A DNA stretch of 64,000 nucleotides, from assembly GCA_007449985.2 (NCBI GenBank), contig VIIQ02000741.1, positions 1 through 64,000 on the forward strand. The letters are read 5' to 3'. The DNA comes from Desmodesmus armatus (taxonomy: Eukaryota > Chlorophyta > Chlorophyceae > Sphaeropleales > Scenedesmaceae). A program made the translations under genes and the position numbers. The notes below the pieces were generated by a model. It saw nothing but the letters and a program-made list of their open reading frames with translations. It did not search any database and was not told where the DNA came from. How positions within the stretch are numbered: position 1 is the first letter of the stretch; each line of letters begins with the position of its first letter. Of the stretch, positions 51,701-62,500 are shown piece after piece.

Positions 51701-51747
51701 AGCAAGACCGTGCCAAATGGGAGGCGGAGTGTGCCCGCTGGGATTAA
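48597..51747 (+). CDS. F-box protein, copy B, with N-terminus matching MYND gene M4
   Basis: Tandem paralogue of copy A. Six exons, phases agreeing: 48597-48963, 49229-49389, 49990-50089, 50293-50533, 51045-51166 and 51575-51747, about 387 aa. Residues 1-34 (with SAAPNV, SPALMSAAEDK, PSRPVLN) match the start of M4, not copy A. From the MDGADQTTTQ residues onward the protein follows copy A: F-box LPPQCLHAILQLLDLKDYV, then LNPPGPNYKKIYENL, GVPPGMYEVCWLLSYQP and the PP2-like VSLEFDWCVRSMSAT block. The last exon ends in TAA at 51745-51747 where copy A reads a Glu codon, so it lacks the last 16 residues of copy A. Its promoter also matches that of M4, so it is probably expressed like M4 (inference). 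Introns 2-5 differ in length from copy A. Confidence 0.77.
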
Positions 51748-52329
51748 TTGCTGCCCAAGCCAACTTGCCACCCTGGCCCTGGCCGTTAGGAGCCTGGCAA
51801 GCTGGAGAGCAAGACTTTCTCCTGGGCCTGCCGTAGAGAGTGACATGTCATCAGGACAGGGCCTGCCTACAGGTCCTCACCCCAAAAACCTGATGCACCA
51901 TCATCTGACCTTCCTGCCCACCACTGGTCAGGCGCCGCGCGGAGTCCAGAAATTCTGGGCCCATTGGGGTGGTTTGGTCCTGGCAGGAACCCTGGCCAGT
52001 GGTTGTGTTGCTCCGAGCATGATTGCACATACAAACCTCGCGTCCTGATTACTCAGCAAAATCCAGGGACGGTCCCGGTGACCTACTACTTTTGCAATTG
52101 GCTGTGTAACACAAGTTCATCTTGCGTGCCCAGGTGTTTTATGCGAGCACAAGGTCACCCCGCTTCATCAAACACTCATCAAACACCTCATCCAGGGATG
52201 GGCCCACTCTTCCATGAACCACCCAGCCTGGCAGGAGGCGATGCCAGCACACATGATTGCATTCTGTTGCTTTGACCGATACCCGTTATGCAGCGCAATC
52301 GCTGGGATGAACGTTGGGTCGATGACGGT
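51748..52329. other. 3' flank of F-box copy B
   Basis: Matches the flank of copy A (see 47070-47989) in blocks. No separate gene is seen. Confidence 0.45.
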
Positions 52330-53045
52330 CAATGCTGTGTCCGTCATTTCGGCTTCGGGCGCGGTTGTCAACTGACGTTTTCAAATCGGCCGAGGCGGTT
52401 GAAGCGCTAAAACCAACAAAACTTGGTCTTGACTTGTGTAGTTCTTTTAAGGGTCGCATCCCCACAGCGGGTGATAACCCGACGCCCAAAAAAGCAACAG
52501 CAGCAGCAAAACAGCAACAGCAACAGCACTGCTGGGCAAAGGGGACACCGTTTCAACGCCGGTGCCCACTTTACCATGTCCAACCACACATGTAGATGGC
52601 ATTGCAAGATCTGAGGCCATAGTGAGCTGACGAGGCTTTTGGGCTCAAGCTCACGGTGAGCACAGTCCTGAATCTGCCTTGCTGCTGCATGGATGGGGCC
52701 ACAACCGGAATGTGCACTGCCCCTTGTCAGGTGACTGAGGATGATTTTGTGCAGATTTGAAGGCCTCAACGGATCAGTCACTGCATGCTCCTGCTCCTCT
52801 ACACACTCTGCACATTGCTATGCACCCTTCGCCAAGTCGCATACCTCCCGTCATGCTGCTCTGCCATCTGCAGGTAGCGGTCAGTGGTCAGTGATGTTGC
52901 AGCAGCACCCCAGCAGCGCTGCTTACTCTCAGCCTGTAGCCAGCAGCATGGATGACAGGGCAGCACCCAACGTGATAGGGGTCAGTGCTGCTCCAGCACT
53001 GATGTCAGCAGCAGAGGATAAGCTACCCAGCAGACCTGTCCTGAA
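52330..53045 (+). repeat. Duplicated promoter plus N-terminal-exon segment, copy 2 (before MYND gene M4)
   Basis: Second copy of the segment at 47990-48700, in the same orientation and order. It runs from upstream sequence through the ATG at 52948 to the codons for PVLN. Conservation of the non-coding blocks together with the coding start suggests they moved as one piece. Confidence 0.85.
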
Positions 53046-55476
53046 CTTTTCAAGCCCCTGCCATGCAATCCCACGCCGCCAGAAGACAAGCAGCAGTATC
53101 AGCACCAGTGGCAGCAGCCCATTGTCGAGGGGCGAGTCCAGCAATGGCAGTTGCCCAAGTGGGGTGCAGCTGCTTTCCCCTGCTGCTCAGAAAACCAGCT
53201 ACAGCAGCAGCAGCAGCACCATCAGCAGCAGCAGTAGCTACAGACATGCAGCTGTGTCAACTCCCGGCAGTGTGCATGATTCAGTCAACAGCAGCATACA
53301 ACAAGTGGTGGATGTCAGCGTAGATCCATCTGGTGCAGTCTTGCAGCAGAAGTTCGAAGGACTGCTGGCACAATTCATCGGCAGCTGCTCCAGCAGCTGC
53401 CAGTGTGCTCAGGATGCGAGGTCCTTGCTGCAGACATTCCAGCACAGCAAGGAGCTGTACAGTACTGAGCAGGGCCAACAATGGAGCACAGCACTGATCA
53501 ACCTGTCCCGTCTGGTACCTCCCTTTGCTGCCAAGCTGTTGGACCCTGCTGCACACCACAAGCTGGTGGCCGCGCAAGATGTGCTGCTGGTCTTCACACA
53601 GTAAGTGGGCTGGGCTGATCGGCTTTCTGGCCTGATTGTTGTATAGTCAGCCGCGCGTACTGCTTGATGGCATGTTCGGGCGCAGTGCACACTCAGTGTG
53701 GCCGGCTCCCTCAGATCCTCACCCGGCTGCCAGCTAGGGCCTAGAACCACAACCATAGCAGCCAGCTAAAGGTCATGTTAGGCGCGATATCCATTTGGCT
53801 TGTATATGCACATTTGTGGCTGTCAGGACATTCACAGAGGTTACCCTATGATGTGGTGGCCAGGCTTATCACCTGATGAATGAACACTTTGCAAGCATTC
53901 AAACAGTGGGTTCCTGTCTCCTGCAGGCATGTGGTGCAGCCTCTGATGAGCGATGCAGGCCCAGCAGACATGACAGCAGGCAGCAGGAAGTGGGCCTTGG
54001 GCGTTGCCCTGGCGGCCAACAAGCCTGGCGGCCTTTGTGAGCAGTTGTGTGCACAGCTGCACGCATGCATGCAGCAGAACCGTCCGCGCCGTCAGCTACG
54101 GGCTGTCCGCGATGTCAGCAGGAGTGTGCAGAGCCATGGACAGGTGGGTTGCCAGCACACAGTTTGTCAGATCTGGCAGTCTAGACTCAGTCATTGGGCA
54201 ATAACTACTGGATGCAACGTGCTGACCGTGCTGCAAACTGATGGGACCGAATTCTTGCAAGCCTTGTAGAACGAGCTGGGACCGTCGGATGTGACCGTGT
54301 GGACCTACCATGTAGTACATGACCATACCGATGAGTCAAGATGACGTTGTTTGTGAACCCATGGGCTCACTATCGACATGTATTTTGGTGACGAGCTAAA
54401 GACATGAGGCACAGGGTCGACTTGGCAACTGCTTCCAGACAGAACTCAGCTAACTTGGGCTAGCAGGACTGTCTCTTGCCGCCTTGATCAACAATACGCA
54501 GGACCACACAGGTGCCGCACGCTGTTGGTGGATGCACTGCAGTTGAAATACGGCACCAGCCCTGCAGCCAGTGAGGTTGCTACCTGGAGGCTGACACTCC
54601 AACAGCAAACACTTGCTAGCTCTGCTACAAGCCTGCCAACTATCGCTGCTACTTTCTAAGTCAAAGTGTGACTGCTGTGCAGGGCGTGGCCGCTGCGGCA
54701 GCTTCAACAGAACTTCCAACTGGGACCAGCATCAGCACTCAGGCTGCCCACACTGCAGGCAGCACCCCCACATGTAGTACATGGCAGCAGGTCGCCACCC
54801 AGCATCAGCTGGCCCAGCTGCTGCTTGTGTACCAGTGGACAGCAGCCCTGTGCCGCATCTGGCCCAGCAGCATCATTGACGCCAAAGCCTTGAGCAGGCT
54901 GCTGAGCAGCGCCCTTGGGACCGCAGCAAAGCTGGTGGCACAGCTCCCACACATGCAGACAGACCAGCCGGCCCTCAAGGTTAGCAGGCCTGTGAACCCT
55001 GCTGCCAGCAGCTCAGCTGACGTTGAAGCTCAGTCAGCATGGCTGGCCGTGCCTGCAGTGCAGAGGGTGCAGGGGTCAGCCACGAAGCAGGACAGTGGCT
55101 CACACAGCCGGCAGTTAGAAGACAAACTGGCTAGGTCTGTCGCAGCAGCAGTGCTGGAGGTGGCAGCCATGGTGCTGGAGCCCCTCAGCATTGTGCTGCT
55201 GCAGCAGCAGTTGGCTGAAAGGCAGGGCGCACCGTCATGGCCACTCAGCATGTCTCAATCAGCCTCATTCCTCTATAATGGGCTGGAGTACGACTTTGGC
55301 GAGGAGCGCGGCGGCAGTACACGGCTGCTGGAGGTGATGCTGACGGTCTGCCTGCACCAGCTGGTGCTGCATGCTGAGCGCAAGGAGCAGCGCCCCACCC
55401 AGCTTTGTCCTGGCAGCAGCGCGCAGCAGGGCGCCACCTTCACTTCACCAGCATGTCGTGGCGCAGCTACCAGCGG

Positions 55477-55507
<31 letters not shown>

Positions 55508-58314
55508 GGCGGCGGCAGGAGCATTGCTCAGTTAGCTGAGGGCTACTTGCTGCAGCATGCAGACAGTCTGCAGGCCAAGCAGCCAGCACCAAGCAGGGCT
55601 GCAGTTGCTGCTTGGAGAGCTGTGTGTGAGAACATGTGGGCAGCCATGTCCCTCCCACTCACACTGCAGCAAGCAGCAGTGGTGCTGGCCAGCGCACAGC
55701 CCAGTGCAGCTGCTGCCAGCTCATCAGGGGGTGACAGCAATGCCGGTGCTGCAGCTGCAGCAGTGTGGGATATGCAACAGTGTGGCCCTTTGGAGGGTTG
55801 CTTTGGGTCTGCACGCCAGCACAGCCCCAGCACAGCTTTGAGAGCTCATGGGAAGGCGGGCAACTCCAGCACCAGCAGCACCAGTCGCCGCGACAGTTTA
55901 GGCTCTTCGCTTGACCTGCCAGCTGCTGTGAGCTCAGAGCCCATACTGAGCATTGAAAGCTGTGCCCACAAGGTCAAACACCTTTCAGCAGTCTGCCTAC
56001 ACCTGGAGCAAGATGATGCCTTCAGCAACACCACCATCAGTGACAGCAGCGTCGCCAACACGCTGCTTGCAGCTGCAGCAGCTGCGGTCAGCCTTCAGGG
56101 TGCAGATGCACTGCCCCTGGTAGCTACTGCGGTCGGTGCAGCTTGGCTTTTGGTGCAATCGAAGCCACCGCCGCAGCCGCATGCAACAGCGCAGCCAGGC
56201 CCCCAAGTGCCTACCAACGATACCCAGCCTGAGGCAGTGGGTGCTGCAAGCCCTGCTGGTGTGGCTCCCGTCGGCAACGAGTGGGAGCTGTGCCTGTCCC
56301 TTGCAGCAAAGCTGACCACAGCAGTCCTGCAGCTGGGGGTTGATCCTACTTCTCACAGCTACAGAGAAGGCAGCTACAGTTGTGTCCAGCTGCTGCTGGC
56401 GCTGCTGGAACGCCTGGCATGCCACACAGACACAGCACTGCAGCTGCAGCAGCTGCAGAAGGTTGCGTACACCCTGCAGCTGGTGGAGGCAGCTGTTCGC
56501 CAGCATGCCACATCGATCAAAGCGGAGGTGTGGGCAGCAAGGGACCTAAGAGGGCTGGGCTGCTGGAAGCAGCCAGGGTCAGCACCCCGTGACTTACTGG
56601 ATATCGCCTATGGTTCTGCCATGTCAGCGGTGCAGCTGATCTCCAAGGTGGATGAGTCTGTGCTGGGGTCCCTGGAAGGCCAGCAGCTGCTGCAGTCCTG
56701 CACATCACTACTGATCACGTACAGCAGCATCACTCAGCACAGTCAGTACACCGCCTCTCCATCAGATCTGGCATTGTGCGTGCAGCTGCTGCAGCTGCTG
56801 CAGCGCTCAGAGGCTCAGGCAGCAGGTTGCAGCAGCTGCGGGATGTCTCAGTCACTAGCTGCTGGCTTGGCACTTGTGGGCCACTGCCTGGTGGCGGTAG
56901 GTGCTGCACTCAGCCAACCTGGAACAGCCGACAACAACCTGGCACAGCCAACAGGCGCTGGAATCAGCCACTCTGGCACAGCTGACAGCAGCTTGGGCAA
57001 CAGCACAGCAGCCACCCTCAGCCCACCTCAACAAGGTGACAGCAGCGACAGCAGCAGCATGCAACCCAGCTATTGGCAGGATCAGCAGGACTCTGACACC
57101 GACAACAGCGCACGCTTTTACTTCTATATGCTGGCCTGGGGGGCGCCAACGTCATGGGATCAGGCCTCTCAACACCAGCAGCAAAGAATGAGTGCACACG
57201 CCAGCAAGCTGCAGCAGGCCATTCATGACTTGCTGGGCTGTCTACAGTCCATCAGCAAGGCACAGCAGCAGCACATACCATCAGCAGCAGCAGAAGAGGC
57301 AGCAGCCATATGCCATAGTTTGCCCGACCAAGCCAGTAGCTCACTGAGTGCAAGCAGCAGCAGCAGCACTGCTGCTGGCAGCAGCTGTTGCTTGGTTGGC
57401 AAGTGTGCAGCAGGCAGTGCTGGGGATGCTGCCCAGCACTGTGGACCCTGGCAACCGCAGCAGCAGCAGCAGCATCAGAGGCTCCTGCGGCACGAGGCTA
57501 CTGCCTTGGCTGACAGTCCAGCCAGCAGAGTGCTTGCTGGATATCACACAGCTCTGCTGGCACTGAAGGCAGCACTTGTAAACCTCACTGACACCCTTTC
57601 AGGCAACAACACACGATCGATAGATGCTGCCATACTGCTGCCATCACAATCAGCAGCGATGGTTGCAGCTGGGGAGGCGCTGTGTGCTGCTGTGCCCAGC
57701 AGCGCCTGCTGCAGCAACCCCCGCTGCACCAATCTGAGCGGGGTCAGTGCAGGCTTTGCGCTGGTGCGCGGCAAGGGCTGTGTGTGTGGAGGGTGCCTGG
57801 GGCTGCAAGCGGCAGGGGCTGGAGCTGTGTCCGCTCAGGGAGCACTTGTGGCAGCGAGGTAAGACGGTCATGTGGCAGGGTGCTCAATGCCATTGGGTGA
57901 CTGTCCAGCTTGACTCAAAGTTGTTAGGTGGCCACATTGCCACTCTGTGTGTGACTGCAGGAGTCTTTTGGCTCATGCAGTGGAAACTAGTTGCACGATG
58001 CAGTGCAAGCGTAGCTGTTGTTGGTGCTGTTGTATATGATGCATGCTGCTGTTGCTGCCAACTGGGGCTGTTGTGTACTAATAGTAGAGGGAAATGACTT
58101 GCAAACCTTCAAACCATGCCGACGTCAAGCTTCTGCTGCTGCTGCTGCTGCTGTTGCTGTCATGACTGCTGCTGCTGCTGTTGCTGCCATGACTGCTGCT
58201 GCTGCTGCCAACAGGTACTGCTCTCGCGCGTGTCAGGCAGCACACTGGCAGCAGCACAAGGAACTGTGCAACAGGCTGGCACATGCAGCAGAGGCAGCAG
58301 CGCCTGACGGTTGA
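52948..58314 (+). CDS. MYND-type zinc finger protein, paralogue M4 (intact)
   Basis: Intact member of the local family; biochemical role unknown. Four exons, phases agreeing: 52948-53600, 53927-54143, 54683-57858 and 58215-58314, about 1,381 aa. Residues 1-34 are shared with F-box copy B. A Ser-rich linker follows, then CSSSCQCAQDARSLLQ and LVPPFAAKLLDPAAHHKL (about 150-215). Exon 2 has ALGVALAANKPGGLC. Exon 3 (1,058 aa) is Ala/Ser/Gln/Leu-rich and probably helical, with LVYQWTAALCRIWPSSI, AVLEVAAMVLEPLS, EGYLLQHADSLQAKQP, LQLQQLQKVAYTLQLVEAA, SVLGSLEGQQLLQSCTSLL and LCVQLLQLLQRSEAQA. The MYND finger spans about 1299-1372: CCSNPRC, CVCGGC, then across the last intron YCSRACQAAHWQQHKELC, fitting C-x3-C-x7-H-x3-C. 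No membrane segment or signal peptide is evident. The ATG at 52948 is the one aligned with copy B. Confidence 0.8.
58132..58210 (+). repeat. CTG-rich tandem repeat before the last acceptor of M4
   Basis: Three blocks of CTG triplets separated by CATGACTG fill the last 80 bases of the final intron and replace a normal pyrimidine tract next to the CAG acceptor at 58212-58214. Length changes here could affect inclusion of the exon that carries half the zinc finger. Confidence 0.8.
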
Positions 58315-59575
58315 CGATTGGTTGGCGCACGCAGCAGAGGCGGCATCAAGGGGCAGTTGAGCAGCTGGTGCAGGAACGGGCTGGGCAGTGATGCGGGTTG
58401 GACGACCACACACTACACCAGGACAGTGCCGACAGCATGCTGACAGCGAGGCTTGGCATGTGCGGGGTCTGGCCGCCAGACACAGTGTGCAACATGCGCA
58501 CAGTCATTGTGTACTTAGTAGACCCCCTACACAGCACTGGCATGTGCAAGTTATGCACATCATACCTCTGGGGCCCCACCTCAACCCTGCATGTGATTGC
58601 CTGGTCAAGCTGTCCGCATCTATTTTGTGTCGCTGCCAGCAGCTCAACATCACTGAATGCGCTGCTGTCGCAATAACATGCATACTGCTGAGTAAAACAA
58701 GGATTTGCTATGCTTCAGTATATTCGAATTGCACATTCAGCTATCGGGCTTCCGTCTTGAATGACTACTGTCGCATCACTGCTGTGGTGCGGTGTGCTGT
58801 GCAGCTTCTCTGAGGCACAAGATGTCGCAAGCATCCAATCCTCCGGAAGCAGATCAACGTGTCATGAAAATCACACTAGGCTGAAAGCGCGAGGCAGTCA
58901 CTGAGCATCCGACATACTGTTGTGATGATCTGGTTCAGCTGCATACCAGTCACATGTTGATGTGGTTGTGCACCCCCACATGTGTACATGGCATACAGTA
59001 TGTCCACCTGGCTCTGTCATGTGTACATTGTACACGTTTGGTACAATCATCAAGCCAGCACCACCAACGCAATGAGCAGGTGGCCTAGTACACAGCTGGC
59101 TCCCCCTTTTGGATTCGACTCTCAACCCTGCCCCGACACCATGTGCGACACATCGCTTGCCTGAGATCCGCTCTTGCTCTCATGTCGACCCTGCCTTGTT
59201 ACATCCGTTGCCCACCAACAAGTACCCTAGCAAACGATAGGTCCCAGCCCAGCAGCACTACAGGCAGCTAGCTATCCCCACAGCTTCCAGGTTGTGGCAG
59301 TATGCGCCCTGTGAGGATGGGAAAGCTGCTGCTCCGCACCTCTCAGCCAACAAACATGCAACAACAACACACCCCAGCCCAGCCTGCAGGGCACACTGCT
59401 GTGCCATGCCCACTGATGGCTGACAGCCACACCACAGCTGCTCCGCATGTGACCCAGCACGGCAGTGCATGCACGATTGTTGGCTGATGTAATTGCCTGA
59501 AGCCAATGTTGCTTTGCCAATGACACGCTGTTGCTGCTCGACAAAGTGGCCTCCTAGCAGCTGCCGCAGGATCTT
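58315..59575. other. Intergenic region between convergent M4 and the minus-strand gene
   Basis: No exon-like frame with motif or splice support on either strand. It should contain the 3' ends of both transcripts. Confidence 0.45.
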
Positions 59576-62500
59576 TCAACTGCTGCAGTGACTCTCCGCC
59601 TGCTGCTGCGGGTAGTAGCGTTGGTGGCGCTGCTGGTGACTCTGCCCACCCGACATGTTGCTCACATCAGGCTGCCGGAAGGCCGCACGTTGCTGGGACT
59701 GTGGGGGCGACGCCTGTAGCAGCAAGCACGGCAACAGTGTGTGTCAAAATTTAGTGGTGGCGACGTGTTGGCAGACAATACGGCACCAGCGCCACACTGC
59801 ATCACTCTCCGTCATAGCCACAAGTGCGCCAGTGCAGGATGGGTTGGGGGAGTGACATGTGCCTTCCCCTCCCTGGACTGCTGAAACTGCCCTGACGCGT
59901 CACCATTCTGCTGTCCCCCCATTTTCTGACGTTGCCCCCACCAGCAGCAAAGCCCAGCCATGTTGCGTCCTGCTTTCGGAGGCTCGATACAGAGGGCAAA
60001 TCGCGGCCCCTATGCCAGAACTCGCTAAGCGCAACACACCTGATTGAAGTGCTCACGCACGTAGCGCTCCATCATTGGGTCCACGATGCGGCCAAGCTCG
60101 TCGTCCTCGTCCAGCAGCCCCTTGCCTCCAGCAATGGGCAGCACACCCTCTGCAGCAATGGCAACAATCAGGGTGCTGTTAGCAGCGCCAAACAGCTGGC
60201 TTACACTATGCAGGCAGCGGCGAGAGGACAAAGACTGCAAATGCCGCAGGCAAACTGAGTGCTGGTCTTGTGTTGGAAGCTGCTCAAGCTGCTCTCAGGC
60301 TGATGCATGGGGGCCCAACCTACTGCCTGCTAAAGAACCAGCAGGAGTCGCTTACCCTGCAACGCTCCTGCCCAGTTGGGCTGTGGCACAGACCCCAACA
60401 GCTTGTCTCCATGGCAGCGGCCCTGCAGCAGGAAGGAGGAGTTGAACCAGGGAAACATCCAGGACCGCAGTGGGGGACATCCTCGCTGCACAACACATGT
60501 TCGGCAAGCCTTGCGCATCGCACACAACACAAGGGCTGCAGAACAGCATGCATCCCGATACCAGCCTGCCTCACAAATCCATCCGGCCCACCTCGACAGA
60601 GGCTGTTGTGAAGTGCTGGCTGCTTGCCCATGGTGTCAGGTCCTTGTAAATTGGAGCTGGGTACTGCTGTGGTCGGGCTGGCGCTGCCTGCAAGGTGTGG
60701 CAGCACATTGGCAGCACAGTGGGTTGGTTGGCAACAAACGCTGAATCCGCCGTTATGACTCACCAACGCAACCACTGCTGCTCTCAGCTGTGCAAGCACT
60801 TCTTGTTGTCAAATGCTCTCGCTATTATGTTCACTTCACCATGTTGTGCTGTGGCTGCGAAGTGAGCCACTTCTGTTCATGGTCCTGCAGAAGCTTCTGA
60901 TGCTGTCTGCAGCCAAGTATCCGCCAACTTACGATGCCCTGACAAAGGATGGCTGCGCAACCTACCTCTGCTGCAGCTCGCTCGCTGACTGTGCACTTGC
61001 TTATCCCGCTCAAAACCTCGCTGCAGCACAGCTCGTCAGTCACACCAGAGGCTGGTTGCCAGGGCCCACCGTGAGCTGCTGCTGCAGCAGCCGCAGGCAC
61101 CCCAGGAGCCCTTGGCTGGCCGCCTTGTCCGATTGGTGAGGACTGCAACACACAGGCATGCACACCGCAGGCAGGCTCCAAGCATGTTATGTGTGGAAGC
61201 TTTGAAGCGCTCAATCCTGGGCTGCATATGCATGGCAGCTTTGTGTGGCTGCACACTGCGGCTGCCTATTGGCAACACGTTGCCCTGGTGCATGCAGATG
61301 TACATACTGTAGCCGAAATGGGTTCGATTGCAATAGCACTGTGTTCATGTAGGCACTATGGCACTTGTCATGAACCGTTGCTGCTGCACATTGACGCACG
61401 ACAGCAGGGTGCCATAGTCGACCTGTTCGGCAAGTAGACCAGGGTGCGCAGCCACCGCAGTCACCTGTGTAACTGGCTGATTTTCCCAGGGCTCCCTCAG
61501 GTTGGCTTGCAGACCACGGCCACCGGTGGTGGGGGTGTTGTGTATGCTGCTGGGACCTGCGGCAACAGCACCGTGTATAAATCGTTTGCTGACAGCAATG
61601 CAAGTGACCAATGCAGACGCAGTCTTCCTCCTGCAATGCACACAGACAAGTATGCTGCTATGAAACTGACAATTTACCCACGCTGACCCGCACCATCAGT
61701 GCCGTGTACAGCCCTGAGGCCATCCTGCAGGACAGCACTGAGGGCCCTGAGGGCCCCTCATAGAAGTTCTATGCAGCTGGAAGCACCAGCTAGGTAGACC
61801 GTCGCGGGAGAGACTGCCAGAACCCCAAAACCTCATTGAGGGGGCTGTGCTGACACCCAGACAGACCAGCTGCTCACCGTTCACGCTGGGGGCTGGCTGG
61901 GGCTGTGCATCACTGCTCATGGGCGCAAAGTGGCGACGCTTTTTGTGCGCCTGGTGCTGCCGCTGCTGGAATGGCAGCTGAGCTGAGTAGGAGTAGGAGC
62001 CGGAGCCGGTGGGGAGGTCTGCCACGTTTTTGAGCTCATAGCTGCAACGCGAGCTAGTCTGGTGGTGCAGCTGCTGAAATGGCAGGCGCGCTGAGGGGCA
62101 TGAGCTGGTGGGAAGGGTTCCAATGGGGTTCAGCTCATAACTGCAGCTTGCAGATGCCAGGTTGTGTCGCTGCTCTGCAAGGCACAGATGTTCAGCGGAA
62201 GAGCAACATGACTGCAGCATTTGGCGCTTACAGGAGCACATGGTAATGCAAGCTGTGATGCCAAAGATACATGTTCACCCTGCAGCAGAGTGACCCTCCT
62301 GAACGCTGTGCGTGGCACACATCATTGCCACGTACGCTGTGCGGGGCCCCCGCATATGCACAATGTGTATGGCATACACATTATGCATATACCTGGTGCA
62401 CGGGCTGCTCACCCTGCTGGTGTTGGGTTGGTGGTGGTGGCATGTGCTGGGAGGACTTGGTCCGTCCGTCGTAGCAGTACTTGGTCTTGTTAGGGGCTGC

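Noticed and set aside
61022..61134. Plus-strand exon-like segment with HRELLLQQPQAPQEPLAGRL and a GTGAGG donor
   Set aside because: It reads well, but no neighbouring plus-strand exon joins it, and it lies inside the minus-strand gene, so it is not listed.
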